Source of the DNA: Mauremys mutica
Lineage: Eukaryota > Chordata > Testudines > Geoemydidae
Assembly: GCF_020497125.1 (NCBI RefSeq)
Contig: NC_059072.1
Coordinates: 71,245,697-71,309,696 of the forward strand
Direction of reading: 5' to 3'
DNA length: 64,000 nucleotides
In this document: piece after piece, positions 19,963 to 31,195 of the stretch
Layout: each line of letters begins with the position of its first letter
Position numbering within the stretch: the first letter of the stretch is position 1
Notes under the pieces: generated by a model
Told to the model about the DNA's origin: nothing
Database searches by the model: none
The model's input: the letters and a program-made list of their open reading frames with translations, nothing else
Made by a program: the position numbers and the translations under genes

Positions 19963-21454
19963 TGTGATGGGTTGCCCCCCTTTAAGGTGCCACCTGATAT
20001 ACTGGAATGCCACTGATCCCGCCTGTTCTGCCTGCCTGGGCCCCCTTTGCCCTGTCTTGCTGAGACAGGCTCTTAAGCCTCCTGTAGCACACTCACAGGC
20101 AGGGCCACACCCAGCTGCAGAAAGACACAGACACTGAGATCAGCTCTGGGATGACTCAGCTTAAAGGACTTGCCCCAGCACTGAGGTGCCCACCTCCCTT
20201 GCAGACCCAAAGGTATATTGTCTTGTGCTGTATAGAAAAATCTGCACAGCGCAAGCTCATAAAAATTTGCCCTCTCCCTCAATGTGAAGAGAGATGTGCA
20301 CAGCTTCTCTTCCCACCCACCCCCACCCCCCGAGATATGGATTGCACAGACTGGGTTATGTTATAAACAAGAAATAAGTTTATTAACTACAACAAACAGA
20401 TTTTAAGTGATTATAAGGGATAGCAAACAGAATCAAGCAGATTACTAAGGCCTGGTCTACACTAAGGGGGGGGGTGGAACTAGGGTACGCAAGTTCAGCT
20501 ACGCTACAGCTACGCGAATAGCATAGCTGAACTCAAAGTACCCTAGTTTGACTGACTTACCCGTCCAGACGCGGCGGGGTCGAACTCCGTGGCTCCAAGG
20601 TCGACTCCGCCACCGCCGTTCGCGGTGGTGGAGTTCCGGAGTCGACCGGAGCGCGCGGGGAGTTTGAACTATCGCGTCTTGATTAGATGCGATAGTTCGA
20701 ACTCCGAGAAGTCGAACTCACCGCGTCGACCCGGACGGTGAGTATAGACCTACCCTAAGCAAATAAAACAAAACACTCAAACTAGCTTGATTCACTAAAG
20801 AAACAGGTTACAAAATGTAATTTCTCACCTTAAATGTTGAATAAGGCAGGATGCAGGGTTTCTGTAGCTTAGAGTTACAGTTATCTCTTCTTACAGACGG
20901 GACCCCCGGCTCAGTCTGGACTCACCCTTGCCTTTCCTCTCAGATACTTTCAGCGGTCTTTCTTCTTGGGTAGGCAATGGAGGAGAGTCCAGATTAACCC
21001 CCTCCCCAGCCTTAAAAAGGATTTACCTAAAGCAGGAAACCTTTGTTTGATCCCCTTCCCCTAAAGACTAAAAGTACCAGCAGTGTCCAAGGTGGTATTT
21101 TGTATCCGGTGATTTTATCACCTGATTTAGTAGTGTCACAGCTATGTCCCAGGTCGCCTCTCAGGAAGGAGAGAGATTAGTATCTTCACAGTCTTATTGT
21201 TTCTACCTAATGGCTCATCAAGGCTGTGATGGCCCGTTGTCTGTACACACACAGTTGTAATTGTTACATAGTCAATACTCCTAACTTTAAATACAGAAAT
21301 GATACATTCATACAAATTGGATAAATCACATTCAGTGAATTATAACTTTTCCAATGATACCTTACAAGACCCATCTTGCATAAAATATATCTTAGTTAGA
21401 CCATAGTCATATCATAACCATATTTCTCTGAAGAATATAGGGTGTAACATCACA
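19963..21454 (-). mobile_element. Solo LTR, minus orientation, with nested MITE
   Basis: It starts TGTGATGGGTTGCC and ends GTGTAACATCACA, giving TGTGATG/CATCACA termini. It is flanked by GGCAC (19958-19962) and GGAAC (21455-21459), a 5-bp duplication with one change. An AATAAA on the minus strand (complement of 20379-20384) sets the orientation. Without the nested 307-bp MITE the LTR is about 1.18 kb. There is no internal region or partner LTR, so it arose by LTR-LTR recombination of a provirus or LTR retrotransposon. Confidence 0.75.
20449..20755 (+). mobile_element. PIF/Harbinger-like MITE nested in an LTR, TAA TSD
   Basis: The termini GGCCTGGTCTACAC and GTATAGACCTACCC are inverted. The element is flanked by TAA on both sides (20446-20448 and 20756-20758), the 3-bp target typical of PIF/Harbinger elements. 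The interior is CpG-rich and palindromic (TTTGAACTATCGCG against CGATAGTTCGAACTCC). It lies inside the LTR at 19963-21454 and so inserted after it. Confidence 0.88.
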
Positions 21455-21459
21455 GGAAC

Positions 21460-22639
21460 AATAGAAGGTATGAAGAAGGCAAGAGTGGCAAAAGGAGACA
21501 AAGCAAAAATGTAAGAGGACTGGATAAGAGCATAAATGGCAGAAAGAAGCAAGATGGGGAGTAGGGGGAAATAAGATTAGAGAAGTATGTAATGGAAAGA
21601 TTATGTAGGGCCATGTAGATGCGGACAAGGAGCCTATGGTTGATACAGTAAGAAGCAGGAAGGCTGAACAGGGGAAGGTTTATCAATGGAAGAGATGACC
21701 AGACCATTGACAAGGGCTTTAGTAGTAGGGACAGTAAGATAATGGTATGTATTTGTAAAGCCTTTTCTGTAGAAAATGAAACTTCATTTTATAGCCTCAT
21801 CTGCCTGGCCTCAGTAAGTAAAAACATTTTCTGTAAAGCACAGGCATTTTCTATATTCCTCCCGAGTGCTGGGTGCCATTTGTGTTGCTAGAATAATTTC
21901 CCCAGTACTCTGATGCTTCTCTTAACACATCCTAGAAGTGCATTACCTGTATTCTTAATAAACAGCCCATTGATTTATATTTTATTACCATCAACAATGA
22001 TTTTTATTAACTCCCTCTCCGCCCCCCCAAAAAAAGTATATCTCCTGAATGCAAAAGTAATTTGTCTAAAAATAAAGTTTATAGAGACTGACTTAGCAGG
22101 TAGAATTTTAAGTAGGATTTGGTATATCCATAATGAAGTCTCATTCACCAAAGTCACATACAATGTTATTTATTCTGCCCAGCAGACTTTAGCGGAAACA
22201 GATGTGGGCGATTTAAGTAAAAACTGTCTTTTTCTAACACAACCCAATGGAAATATGACTAGTGCCACTGCAAATCTTTTTTCTGAGATTTTATCTATTG
22301 TTCCCTGTTACTTTTCTTCTCTAAATTGCAGTTCCTTTTTGGCTAAAGTATAAAATTATGGCCTGCAACATTTCCCCTTGCATTTTCTGTACCTTTACTA
22401 GTATTTTCTTTCCTAAAGTAAAACATTCTTTCCCGCTTTTACTTACTGATTCATTACTACTCCAAGTATAAATTCATAGATTCCCAAATTTCTTCCCATG
22501 TTTTCCTGCTTGTTTCGTTCTCCTTATTTCCTTTCTGTCTGCTTTGAACAGACTGTTTAAAACATACACAACCAGATTTTCAAGCTAAATCTATTCTAAG
22601 CAGCTTGTGCTGTGGTGGATGTGGGCTATAGAAGCTAGA
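21460..22639. other. Unique non-coding DNA, AT-rich
   Basis: No gene or repeat is recognised. Overlapping frames at 21407-21713 (minus) and 21913-22353 (plus) are leucine- and phenylalanine-rich low-complexity or AT-driven readings. Confidence 0.35.
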
Positions 22640-22761
22640 ACCATAAAAGTGGTTTTACAAAGGTAGATCATGCCATACCAATCTGATCTCTTTCTCTGAA
22701 GAGATAACTGATTTTTTTTTTTAGACAAAGGAAATGCAGTAGCTCTAATCTACCTGGATTT

Positions 22762-22860
22762 CAGTAAGGCATTTGATAGAGTTCCACATGGGAAATTATT
22801 AGTTAAATTGGAGAAGATGGGAATTAATATGAGAAGTGAAAGGTGGATAAAGAACTGGTA
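22762..22860 (+). pseudogene. CR1 reverse transcriptase fragment
   Basis: The reading YLDFSKAFDRVPHG contains the catalytic aspartate of RT motif A. It continues KLLVKLEKMGINMRSERWIK before a stop at about 22860. CR1 ORF2 normally spans endonuclease and RT over roughly 900 or more residues. Only this motif-A piece and the FADD/thumb region beyond the LTR insert survive. Confidence 0.85.
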
Positions 22861-22984
22861 AAAGGGGAGACTACAATGGGTTATTTAGAAAGATGAATTC
22901 TCCAGCTGGAGGGAAGTTACTAGTGGAGTTCACCAGGGATCGCCTTGGGACCAATTTTATTTAACATTTTTATTAATGGCCTTG

Positions 22985-24085
22985 TGTGACTGGAGTCCCA
23001 GGGGAGCCGCACTGAGGTCACTCAATTAGGGTGAACTGCAAAGAATGGGGCAGACAATCCCCAAAGCTGGTGGATTTTCCAATACTTAGATTTACCAAGC
23101 CAGCACAAAACAGCTTCTATAATACTGGTTACCCAGAAGCCAACAACACAGTTCCCTTAAAGCAACCCAGTCTCAGATCTCCACCCAGACTCCCAAGTCA
23201 AATATGACAAGGATTACTGAACATCTTATTCATCAGATAAGAAAGTTCTCCCTATCCCAAAGGATCGGACACATTACCTCCCAGATCTTACCCAAATACA
23301 CATTTACAGCCAATTCTTATTAACTAAACTAAAATTTATTAAAAAAGAAAAGAGAGCGAGAGTATTGGTTAAAAGATAAATATATATACAGATATGAGTA
23401 CAGTTCTGAGATCCAATTCATAGTAGAGATGGTGAGCTTTGTAGCTGCAAAGAGTTCTTTCAGAATTACTCCATTAGTCCAATGTCCATGTTCAGGGCAA
23501 TCCGGTTAGGACTGGAGATCTCAGCTTTATGACTTATGCTTCCTCTGCATGAAGCATCAAGCAGATTTGAGATAAAAATGATCCGGATCCAAGGGATTTT
23601 TATACAGTTCTAGGCCTTCTCTTGACAGGTCAGAGTCCTTAGGCGAACAATAGGCCCTCATGGAGACTTTGAAGTAGACCTGTTTCCTAAGCATCACTGG
23701 TAATTAGTGACAGGAATTAACATAAGGCAATTGCCTGGTTTTCCACCATTTGCAGGTGATTTGCTATACATTTCAAAGAGAGATGAATACAGTGATATTA
23801 CTATGTTTACAGTTCATTTAAATGTTAAGATGTCTTTTGATCTCTGAATTAACAGAATACAGCCTAGACAGGGACTGTTTGATTACATTGTTAACCTCTA
23901 AACACACAAAAACACAAACATTATCTACCAATATGTTCCTAAAAGTTGAATCTGGGTCAATTAGCCTGCAAGCTGCCTAACCCATTCTGGCCCTGGGTAA
24001 CACTTTGTATAAGATTCGTTGCAATTATGTAACAGTGGTAGCAACAATGATTTGCACGGTCATACTGTAATCAGATAACGTCAGA
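22985..24085 (-). mobile_element. Solo LTR inserted in CR1
   Basis: The block starts TGTGACTGGAGTCCC and ends near ATAACGTCA. CCTTG occurs at 22980-22984 and again at 24086-24090, consistent with a 5-bp target duplication, though the exact right end is off by up to two bases. AATAAA lies on the minus strand (complement of 23335-23340). The CR1 sequence is continuous across the insert, which proves the insertion and its relative age. Confidence 0.75.
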
Positions 24086-25559
24086 CCTTGGCACAAAAAA
24101 TGGGAGCATGCTAATAAAATTTGCAGATGACACAAAGTTGGGAGGTATTGCCAATATGGAGGAGGACCAGAATATCATACAATAAGATCTGGAGGATCTT
24201 GAAAACTGGAGTAATAGAAATGTAATAGTGCAAAGTGCAAGGTCATACACTTAGAAACTAATAACAATAATTTTTGCTATAAGCTGGGGATGTATCAGTT
24301 GGAAGTGACAGAGGAGGAGAAAGACTTGGGTGTATTGGTTAATTACAGGATGACTATGAGCTGCCAATTTCACACAGCCATGAAAAAGGCTAATGCAATC
24401 CTAGGATGTATAAGGCGAGGTATTTCCATTAGAGTTAGGGAAGTGTTATTGCCATAATAGAAGACACTGGTGAGATATCATCTGGAATACTGTGTGCAGT
24501 TCTGGTTTCCCATGTTTAAGAAAGCTTAATTCAAACTGGAACAGGTACAAAGAAGGATGACAGAGGAATGGAAAACCTACCTTACGAGAGGAGACTTAAG
24601 GAGCTTGGCTTGTTTAGCCTAACCACATGAAGACTGAGGGGGAGAAATGATTGCTCTCTATAAATACATCAGAAGGATAAATACCAGAAGGGAGAGGAGT
24701 TATTTAAGTTAAGGGCCAATGCGGACACAAGAACAAATGGATGTAAACTGGCCATCAACAAGTTTAGGCGTGAAATTAGACAAAGGTTTCTAACCAGGAG
24801 AGGAGTGAAGTTCTGGACTAGCCTTCAAAGGGGAGAAGTGGGGGCAAAAAAACCTAACTGGCTTCAAGACTGAGCTTGATAAGTTTATGGAGGGGATTGT
24901 ATGATGAAACTGCATACAATAGCATGGAGCCCATTGGCAACTGCTAGTAGCAGAGATGGGGCTGTAGATGGGGAGGGCTCTAAGTTACTACTTCTTCCCC
25001 AGGTGTCTGGCTGGTGGGTCTTGCTGAAATGTTCAGGGTTCAACTGATCACCATGTTTGGGGTTGAGAAGGAATTTCCCCCCAGGTCAGATTGGCAGAGA
25101 TCCTGGGAGTTTTTCACCTTCCTCTGCAGTGTGGGGCATGGGTCACTTGCAGGTTTAAACTAGTGTAAATGGTGGATTCGCTGTAACCTGAAGTCTTTAA
25201 AACATGATTTGAGGTCTTCAGTAACTCAGCCAGAGGTTATGGGTCTATTACAGGAATGGGTGGTCATGGTTCTGTGGCCTGCAATGTGCAGGTCAGATTA
25301 GATGATCCCAATGGTGCCTTTTGGCCTTAATGGCTATGAGTTCATGATTCTAAGTGCCTGTTGTGACCATTCTGCAGCAAGCTATTGTTTAGAGAAGCAG
25401 TGTGGTGCTGGGAACACACACAGGTCTGGGATCAGGGAATATAGGAGTATAGGATTTCCTCCACCTAGCTTGCCTGCAGGGCCTGACCCAATAGGCCCAC
25501 ATAGAGGCCACCTAACTCTACACAAAACAGCTGGTGAATAGGGGGAGAAGACTTTCCCT

Positions 25560-26085
25560 TTTATAATTTTTAGCCCAGTTAAACTGTTCACCTGGGCTGT
25601 GGGAGACCACTGGTTTCAAGCCCCATTCTATCAGATGGGGCAAACAGAGTTTTGAACTTGGCTTTGCTACCACTCGGATGAGAGGCCTGCCACTGGCCTA
25701 CGGGATAGTGGGATGGGCTTGTCCCTCAATCTCTTCTGTTGAAGTAGGTCTACTTGGATGGATAAATAAATCGTTGCTGGGCCAGAAAGAGAGTAACTCT
25801 AGCCTGGTGGGTAGAGCACTCACTGGGGCAGTGGAGGCTCCAGTCCCCCTGGTACAGTGACTATTTAGTTATCCAGAGTGTAACATCTTTAACAGGAGAG
25901 ATTGAGGGAGCCCCAACATCAGAGTATCCTATAGCTCAGTGTTTAGAGCACATCAGCTGAGGGGTGGCAAATCCCTGTTCTAAATCCCTTCTCCTCCTCC
26001 AGCAGAGCAGGGACTTGAACCTTGGTTCTCTCACATCCCAGATGAGGGCTCTAACCACTGGGCTGAAAGTTATGAGAGAGGCCCT
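25560..26085. repeat. tRNA-derived SINE pieces, inverted cluster
   Basis: TATAGCTCAGTGTTTAGAGC (about 25931-25950) is an A-box-like tRNA head on the plus strand. Close by, the minus strand carries CAGCCCAGTGGTTAGAGCCC with GGTTCAAGTCCCTGC as B box (about 26079-26009). TAGCCTGGTGGGTAGAGCAC at about 25800 and GGTTTCAAGCCCC at about 25611 are further heads and B boxes. Several partial copies of one tRNA-derived SINE family therefore lie in mixed orientation. These are not tRNA genes, because no cloverleaf closes. Confidence 0.55.
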
Positions 26086-26341
26086 CGTCATGCTCCTTCT
26101 CGAGTGGGTTCACAGCTGAGAATCCCAAGCAGAGATGGGCATCTCCCTTCAGGCTGGCCTTCGGTGCTGCACTTCCTGAGCAGAGTGGGGCTTAGGACAC
26201 ACCCCCTCCCACTGGCTAGCAAAGGTAGCTCTGCCTGCCGGGTTTTTGTGAATCCCACTGTTAGGCACATATCTCCCTCCATTCATTGTATAGGAAGCCT
26301 GAGCATCTAACTCAGGCTTTGTGAATCCCCATAGCTTTCTA

Positions 26342-26609
26342 GGATATGTCTACACTGCAATTAAAAACCCGCAGCTGCCCCGAGCCAGCTGACTCAGGCT
26401 CACAGAGCTCAGGCTAAGGGGCTGTTTAATTATGGTGTAGCCATTTTGGCTCAGGCTAGAGCCCAGGCTCTAGGATTCTGAGAGGTGGGAGGGTCCCAGT
26501 GCCCAGGCAGCAGCCCAAACCTCTATGCCGCAATTAAACAGTTCCTTAGCCCATGCCCTGCAAGCCTAAGTCAGCTGGCATTGGTCAGACACGATGTAGA
26601 CATACCCCT
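26342..26609 (+). mobile_element. MITE with GTCTACACTGCAAT terminus, copy 1
   Basis: The left end is GGATATGTCTACACTGCAAT and the right end reads back as GGGGTATGTCTACATC. The interior shows palindromic blocks (CAGCTGACTCAGGCTC against AAGTCAGCTGG). A relative lies at 43131-43422. It has no coding capacity. Confidence 0.75.
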
Positions 26610-28495
26610 GGTTGCCTAAAAGTTAATCACTGCAACACTCAGCATCGCAATGATTATGTCCCTTTGTGAATTTAGTTCTTATAGTCACCATGCCTGAGCA
26701 GACTAATGGTTGACATAGTCCAGCATCCTAGTTCGATCCTTAGCTCGTGTGAAGTGCCATTGGAATCAATATTTTCCTGTCTCTATACGTTGCATATTTG
26801 CACAACACTATATGATGGGACAAAATTCTTCTCGACTCCAGCGGGTGATCTTGAAGGAGGAGAATTGGTAACTTTTTGTAATGGTTCTTCTAGTTACTGT
26901 ATCTTTAGATGTTGTTTTTATTCAGATAAGTCTAACCCTTTCCTGACTCTTACTAAGCTAATTGCCTCAGTAATGTCCATGGCAATTTGTTATAGTGTTT
27001 ATTTATTTGCATATAAAACTATTTCCTTTTATCCATTTTACTCAACTTCCCTTTTAATTCCATGAAACACTCTGTTCTTGCATTATGGGAAGTGCAGGGC
27101 ATATTACGGTGCATCGTCTTTTAAATCCCTCTTTGTGTGGGAGCTCTACCGCTCCCTCACCCACACACCTGTAAGCCCTTCTTTGGCTTTTTTCTAGTTT
27201 TGCTATTCCCAGTTTGAGATGAGATGAAAACTCAGTGCCATATGTACTGGGTTCAGCATTTTCATATGAGCTGTTTGGACAGCATGGGTCTTTACAGCAT
27301 AGCACATGCTTCACCAAGTGCTTTAAAGCAGCGCCTATACAGTGACAAATCTAATCTTAGAACACATAATAGAAGAAAAAGAGGTATTATAGAGATCAAA
27401 GTTGGTCAGGAAATATCTGGGACCTCATTTGAATTTGAAATTGAAATCCATAGCTCACATCTAAATGATTAAAACGAAGCTGTTGTTCCTATTGCTTTCC
27501 ATTCCCTTTGCAATTTATTCATTTTTTCTTTGTATATATGTATATGCCTCTAGAGCCTGACCTATTCTTAGTTTGTGTCCTCTTATTCTTGTAGTGAGCA
27601 CTAGATCAAGTCAGCCTCTAGCACACAATCCTTTTCATTGCTTCACAATTTTGAATAACCCCTTTTCTCCTAGAGCACGGATCTAATTACACTGAACTTT
27701 TCGAATAACTCAGATCAAGTCTCTGTATTGTTCTCGATTGCCCCAGCAGCACCTTTTCCATTCCGTTTTCACAGTTTAATTCTTTATTCGTGTTGTAGAT
27801 GTAGAACAAGAAAGAACTATTGGAAGACTAAATCTATAATGGAAAACAGCGATGCAGGATATTACTGGTATGTTAGAATTTAAATATACTTATAAATAAT
27901 TGGATGTGTTGATTAGACACAGGCGTGTATGATTTACTAAATTTTGTCTTAGTCATATATGGCAAATCACTGTAAGGAGTTCATGTTTGATTAAAGGTGT
28001 CTGTTATTCTTGGCATTAAATAATATCCTTTCCCAGAACTGCTAAACCATTTATGGCACTAGCCCGGTTTGTTATTTTGGGAGTAGATAAAGTCTTTCAT
28101 TTAGTTTTTTGGCACTCAACATAGCTCTTAAAACGTTTTGTGTTGTTATGATTTAGATTTTCTGTTGCTGTTAGTCCCTAGTATTAGGTGTCATCTTTTT
28201 TGGATGCCTTCCCGGAAGGTTTAATTTTTTTGTGAGGGAGGGGATGGCATTTACAGGTCATATTCAGCAATGTACTTGCTTTATTGCAATGTCAGCATTT
28301 ATCATTTGTGCCATGATCAGTGGCTGTCATTGTTGCTGTTCACTAGATATCAAATATTAATTTTCATGCAACACACAAACAGCTCAATTATGGTTTGGGG
28401 TTTTTTTTATGGTTTTTTTTTGGTCACTGGTGCAAGTTTTGTTCCATTGTCTACGCGGCTTGTAAGTGTAAAGAACTTGATTCCTAAATCTATGA
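26610..28495. other. Mostly unique DNA with one exon-like island
   Basis: No recognised repeat is seen apart from short simple runs (GTATATATGTATATG near 27530). The possible Ig-type exon at 27799-27867 is listed separately. The remainder appears non-coding. Confidence 0.35.
27799..27867 (+). other. Possible 69-bp exon, Ig-domain F-strand motif
   Basis: A pyrimidine-rich tract ending TTCGTGTTGTAG precedes an open stretch that reads CRTRKNYWKTKSIMENSDAG then YY. It closes at TACTG with GTATGT, a good donor. The split TG codon could complete a Cys, giving the DAGYYC-type signature of an Ig fold. The exon would be symmetric, since one base precedes the first full codon and two follow the last. 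This rests on a short motif and splice-site look alone. No neighbouring Ig exon was found, so chance or a decayed exon is quite possible. Confidence 0.25.
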
Positions 28496-28786
28496 GCCCA
28501 ATTCAGCAAGCCACTCCTTATGGGCCGGACTCTTGTGCCGGGGTGAGCCCCAGGAAGTCGGTGAGACTCTAAAGGATGTAGGGGTCAGCCTGCAACTTGC
28601 TGTATTGGTGCCTCACTTTTTATGTTGTCTTGATTATGGGAATTCCCATTGACGTCCTTGTGAGTTTGGTTGAGTAGGAATCGAGTAAGGCCCCAGTTAG
28701 CATATTCTTGACTCCTCTTAGCTTGAACGAGACTTAAGCAAGTGTTTAAAGTTAAAAATGTACTTAACTAGTTTGCTGAATTGGGC
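28496..28786. mobile_element. MITE with 13-bp perfect TIRs
   Basis: GCCCAATTCAGCA (28496-28508) is the exact inverse of TGCTGAATTGGGC (28774-28786). The interior is diverged palindromic sequence with TTAAGCAAGTGTTTAAAGTT. It belongs to an old, widespread class of reptile and bird palindromic repeats. No transposase or clear target duplication is seen. Confidence 0.7.
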
Positions 28787-30458
28787 CCCAATACTGTAAT
28801 CTTTGTACATGCATTGGCATCAATGAGACTAAACTCAAGTGCTTCTTCACATAGTTAGGGTTGCAGAATTGCACCCTGAGGGAGGAGCTCAGGATTTGAC
28901 ACAGTAAAGGGAGGGAAGTTTATCTCCTGTTGCCATCTATACATCAGAGACTCTTCAGTGCCTTTGCTTTCGCTGGGTTCCACATTTTCTTGACGGTTCA
29001 GGAAAGGTGGTAGAGATGGGATGATAGTTGTGCATTTGAGGTCTGTAGTCTCTTGGGTAGGCTCTGCAGTCAGACATAGTTATGTGACTGGAGTGCTTCT
29101 AAATTGATATGTTCCCATGTTTTGCCACACCGTTATTTTTTAATATCTGAGCAAACAATGTGAATTCCTCCAATTGTCCAGTTTTCCCAGAGAGATATTT
29201 TTTGGTTGATCCCTAATACTGAGTTTCCCTGAATAGGGCCTAAGCCTGCCACAGTTATGCATGTGTTGAACTTCCCACCTACAAGCAGTCTCACTGACTC
29301 ATTAGAACTATTCATGTGCATAAAGTGTGCAAGTGTTTCCCGGATCAGTCCCATAGATATCTGTTTATGAAAATATTTAAAACAGGCTGGCATTGTTGGG
29401 CTAACAATTCCACCTTCGTAGCCGGTAATGATTGTGCTGGGAAATGGTAAGTGGGTTCTACCTGTGTTGCCAGTGTTCATTAAGGGAAGTGGGAGTGGCT
29501 CGAGAAAGTGGGGAAAAAAAGATGGAGAATTTATTTTGCAAATAAAACCAAATCTCAGGAAAGGCGTAAGTTTTGATCCGATCTGCTGCAACTTATGTGA
29601 GGTGTGTTTGGAGCAGGGGAGAGAAGCCAGTTTAAAATGAAGGGCTATCCCCTGCAATCCATAATCAGTTTTCACTTGGGGCCTATGCACCAGTTTCTGG
29701 ACACCCTGCTTCTCACCTAGCTCCCTAACAATGCATCCGCAACTCTGCAGGATTGGGGATAGGATGAGGTGGATAGTGCTCATAGCAGATATGTGTACAG
29801 TGCACTGTCAACATTGTGCACAGATTCTTGATTCATTAAGGACCCCCATGGGATGGGAGCCAAGAATGAGTAATCAGTGCCAGGGGCAATGCTCCCCAAT
29901 ATTGTGTGTGGAAGAGATCTGCAGCTTCAGGGACCCCTTTGTGTGCATTTCAGGTGGAAGAGCTGTCCTAATTAATTTATCATCCGAGTTAAGACAGTCT
30001 GAGGAGTGAAGGTAACAAGCACTTGGGGCAGGAGGTAGGGAAGGTCGGGAAAGGGGTCCAACTATAACCTCATGTGAATATTTTGGTTATTAATGCACAG
30101 CTGAGTGTATGTAAAATATATACAGATACCATTTCTGGGCCAAATCCTGAATGCCTTACTCCAGTTGTACTCAGTCAAACTCCCACTAACTTCAGAGAGT
30201 TGCCTGAGTACAGACTAGGTATAAGTGGAGTATTTCACACATTATGAAAGGAAGCCTAGGGCTAAAATGTCTGATAAAAGAAATATGATTTAAAGACAGT
30301 TTTGAAGGAGAAGAGGGTGGAGGCATGGGAGACCTAGGCAGGAAGTGGGGGGGAAGTCATAAGCATATGGGATATACTAGATAAAAGCCAGCTAGATTCT
30401 AGTAGAGCATACAAGATAAATGTCAAAATAATAGGCTTAGATAATGTTTCTTCATGGC
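28787..30458. other. Unique DNA with old MITE remnants
   Basis: At about 29225-29350 the sequence (CACATGAATAG, GGGCCTAAGCCTGCC in decayed form) and at about 30135-30235 (AAATCCTGAATGCCTTACTCC) are scraps of ancient palindromic repeats. The 216-codon minus-strand frame across 29133-29783 runs through one of these scraps and shows no domain, so it is not called as a gene. Confidence 0.4.
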
Positions 30459-30827
30459 TCAGTTGTTTGGCTCGCTTGTGATTGGCTCCACTGCTGTAGT
30501 TATTTCCAGGATAGTTGTCACTGCAGGCTCGTCAGTTTTACTTAATTCTCTGGCATGTTCAAAGAATGGATCCCAATTAAGGCCATTTTCTTGAACTTCA
30601 TCATTGTGGTCACCGCTCAATTTGTGCATTCCAGCTACATGACAAGCTTGGCGGAGCTGTTCTGGCATTGAGGGAATTGCTTGTAACTCCCATTTCCATG
30701 CAACCAGGATTTTTCCTATCAGCATGAGATGGTCTGCTAGTTTTAGCTCTGATCCGAATTTGCTCAGACCTGAAAAGGCTCCCAAGAGGAAAGTTGTAAG
30801 AGTAACTGGGACCTGTATTTCCTTCAT
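30459..30827 (-). CDS. Unidentified 122-codon frame, possible relic gene
   Basis: The frame runs from an ATG at 30827 to a TGA at 30459-30461. It also stays open about 16 codons upstream, back to a TGA, so the homologous part may start earlier. Composition is protein-like rather than low complexity: a hydrophobic N-terminal half (TTFLLGAFSGLSKFG, ADHLMLIGKILVAWKW), then a polar helical half (PEQLRQACHVAGMHKLSG) and an acidic tail (FFEHARELSKTDEPAV). There is no signal peptide and no repeat family covers it. I do not recognise the protein. It could be one exon of a host gene, a processed pseudogene, a co-opted transposon gene or an old viral insertion (capsid-type proteins are also compact and helical). 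No poly-A tract or splice evidence decides between these. Confidence 0.35.
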   Translation of the reverse strand: MKEIQVPVTLTTFLLGAFSGLSKFGSELKLADHLMLIGKILVAWKWELQAIPSMPEQLRQACHVAGMHKLSGDHNDEVQENGLNWDPFFEHARELSKTDEPAVTTILEITTAVEPITSEPNN

Positions 30828-30834
30828 CTTAAAT

Positions 30835-31014
30835 ACATCTTCATGAACTGTCAGAAAGGGAGCTTTGAATCATTGGGAGTTGAGGGAACTCAGCACTTCA
30901 TGGGAGGCATTCAGCAGTGCACAGGATCAAGTCCTAATTTGGGATACAGGCAAAAGAAATGTGTCAAAATATTGGTCTCTCCACACTGTGCACAGCACTT
31001 CAATAATAATAATT
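30835..31014. repeat. Old palindromic repeat scrap
   Basis: GGGAGTTGAGGGAACTCAGC at about 30877-30896 and CAGGATCAAGTCCTAATTTG belong to a common ancient reptile/bird repeat built from AGTTGAGGG..CTCAGCAC phrases. It abuts the upstream end of the unidentified minus-strand frame. Confidence 0.5.
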
Positions 31015-31195
31015 GGGGATATATCTATCTCCTAGAACTGGAAGGGACCTCAAAAGGTCATCAAGTCCAGCCCCCTGCCTTTACTAGCAGAGCCAAGTAC
31101 TGATTTTTGCCCCAGATCCCTAAGTGGTCCCCTCAAGGATTGAACTCACAACCCTGGGTTTAGCAGGCCAATGCGCAAACCACTTATCAGAGTTG
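31015..31195 (-). mobile_element. tRNA-derived SINE with CR1-like tail, minus
   Basis: On the minus strand the order is tRNA head (B box as the complement of GGATTGAACTCACAACCC at about 31138-31155), a central region (complement of TGATTTTTGCCCCAGATCCC), then a CR1-like 3' tail (complement of ATCTCCTAGAACTGGAAGGG). This is the structure of the turtle Pol III SINE mobilised by CR1. A plus-strand relative is at 38816-38986. Confidence 0.85.

Larger units (their letters stand above)
22640..25355 (+). mobile_element. CR1 LINE, 5'-truncated, split by an LTR
   Basis: The left part (22640-22984) encodes a CR1 reverse-transcriptase segment, including YLDFSKAFDRVPHG (about 22762-22803) and SGVHQGSP. 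The right part (24091-25355) resumes with ATTTGCAGATGACACAAAG, which codes the FADD box region, then the C-terminal thumb region (AMKKANAILGCIRRGI), and ends in the 3' UTR (GGCCTTAATGGCTATGAG). The two parts join cleanly once the 22985-24085 insert is removed. Numerous stops and frameshifts make it a dead copy. Confidence 0.9.

Noticed and set aside
25925..26085. Possible tRNA genes
   Set aside because: A- and B-box-like motifs are present, but no full cloverleaf or anticodon arm closes. These are tRNA-derived SINE heads.
29133..29783. 216-codon minus-strand frame, the longest outside Penelope
   Set aside because: It runs through a decayed ancient palindromic repeat, has no domain-like composition and overlaps other frames. 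Its length alone is not convincing in a 64-kb window.
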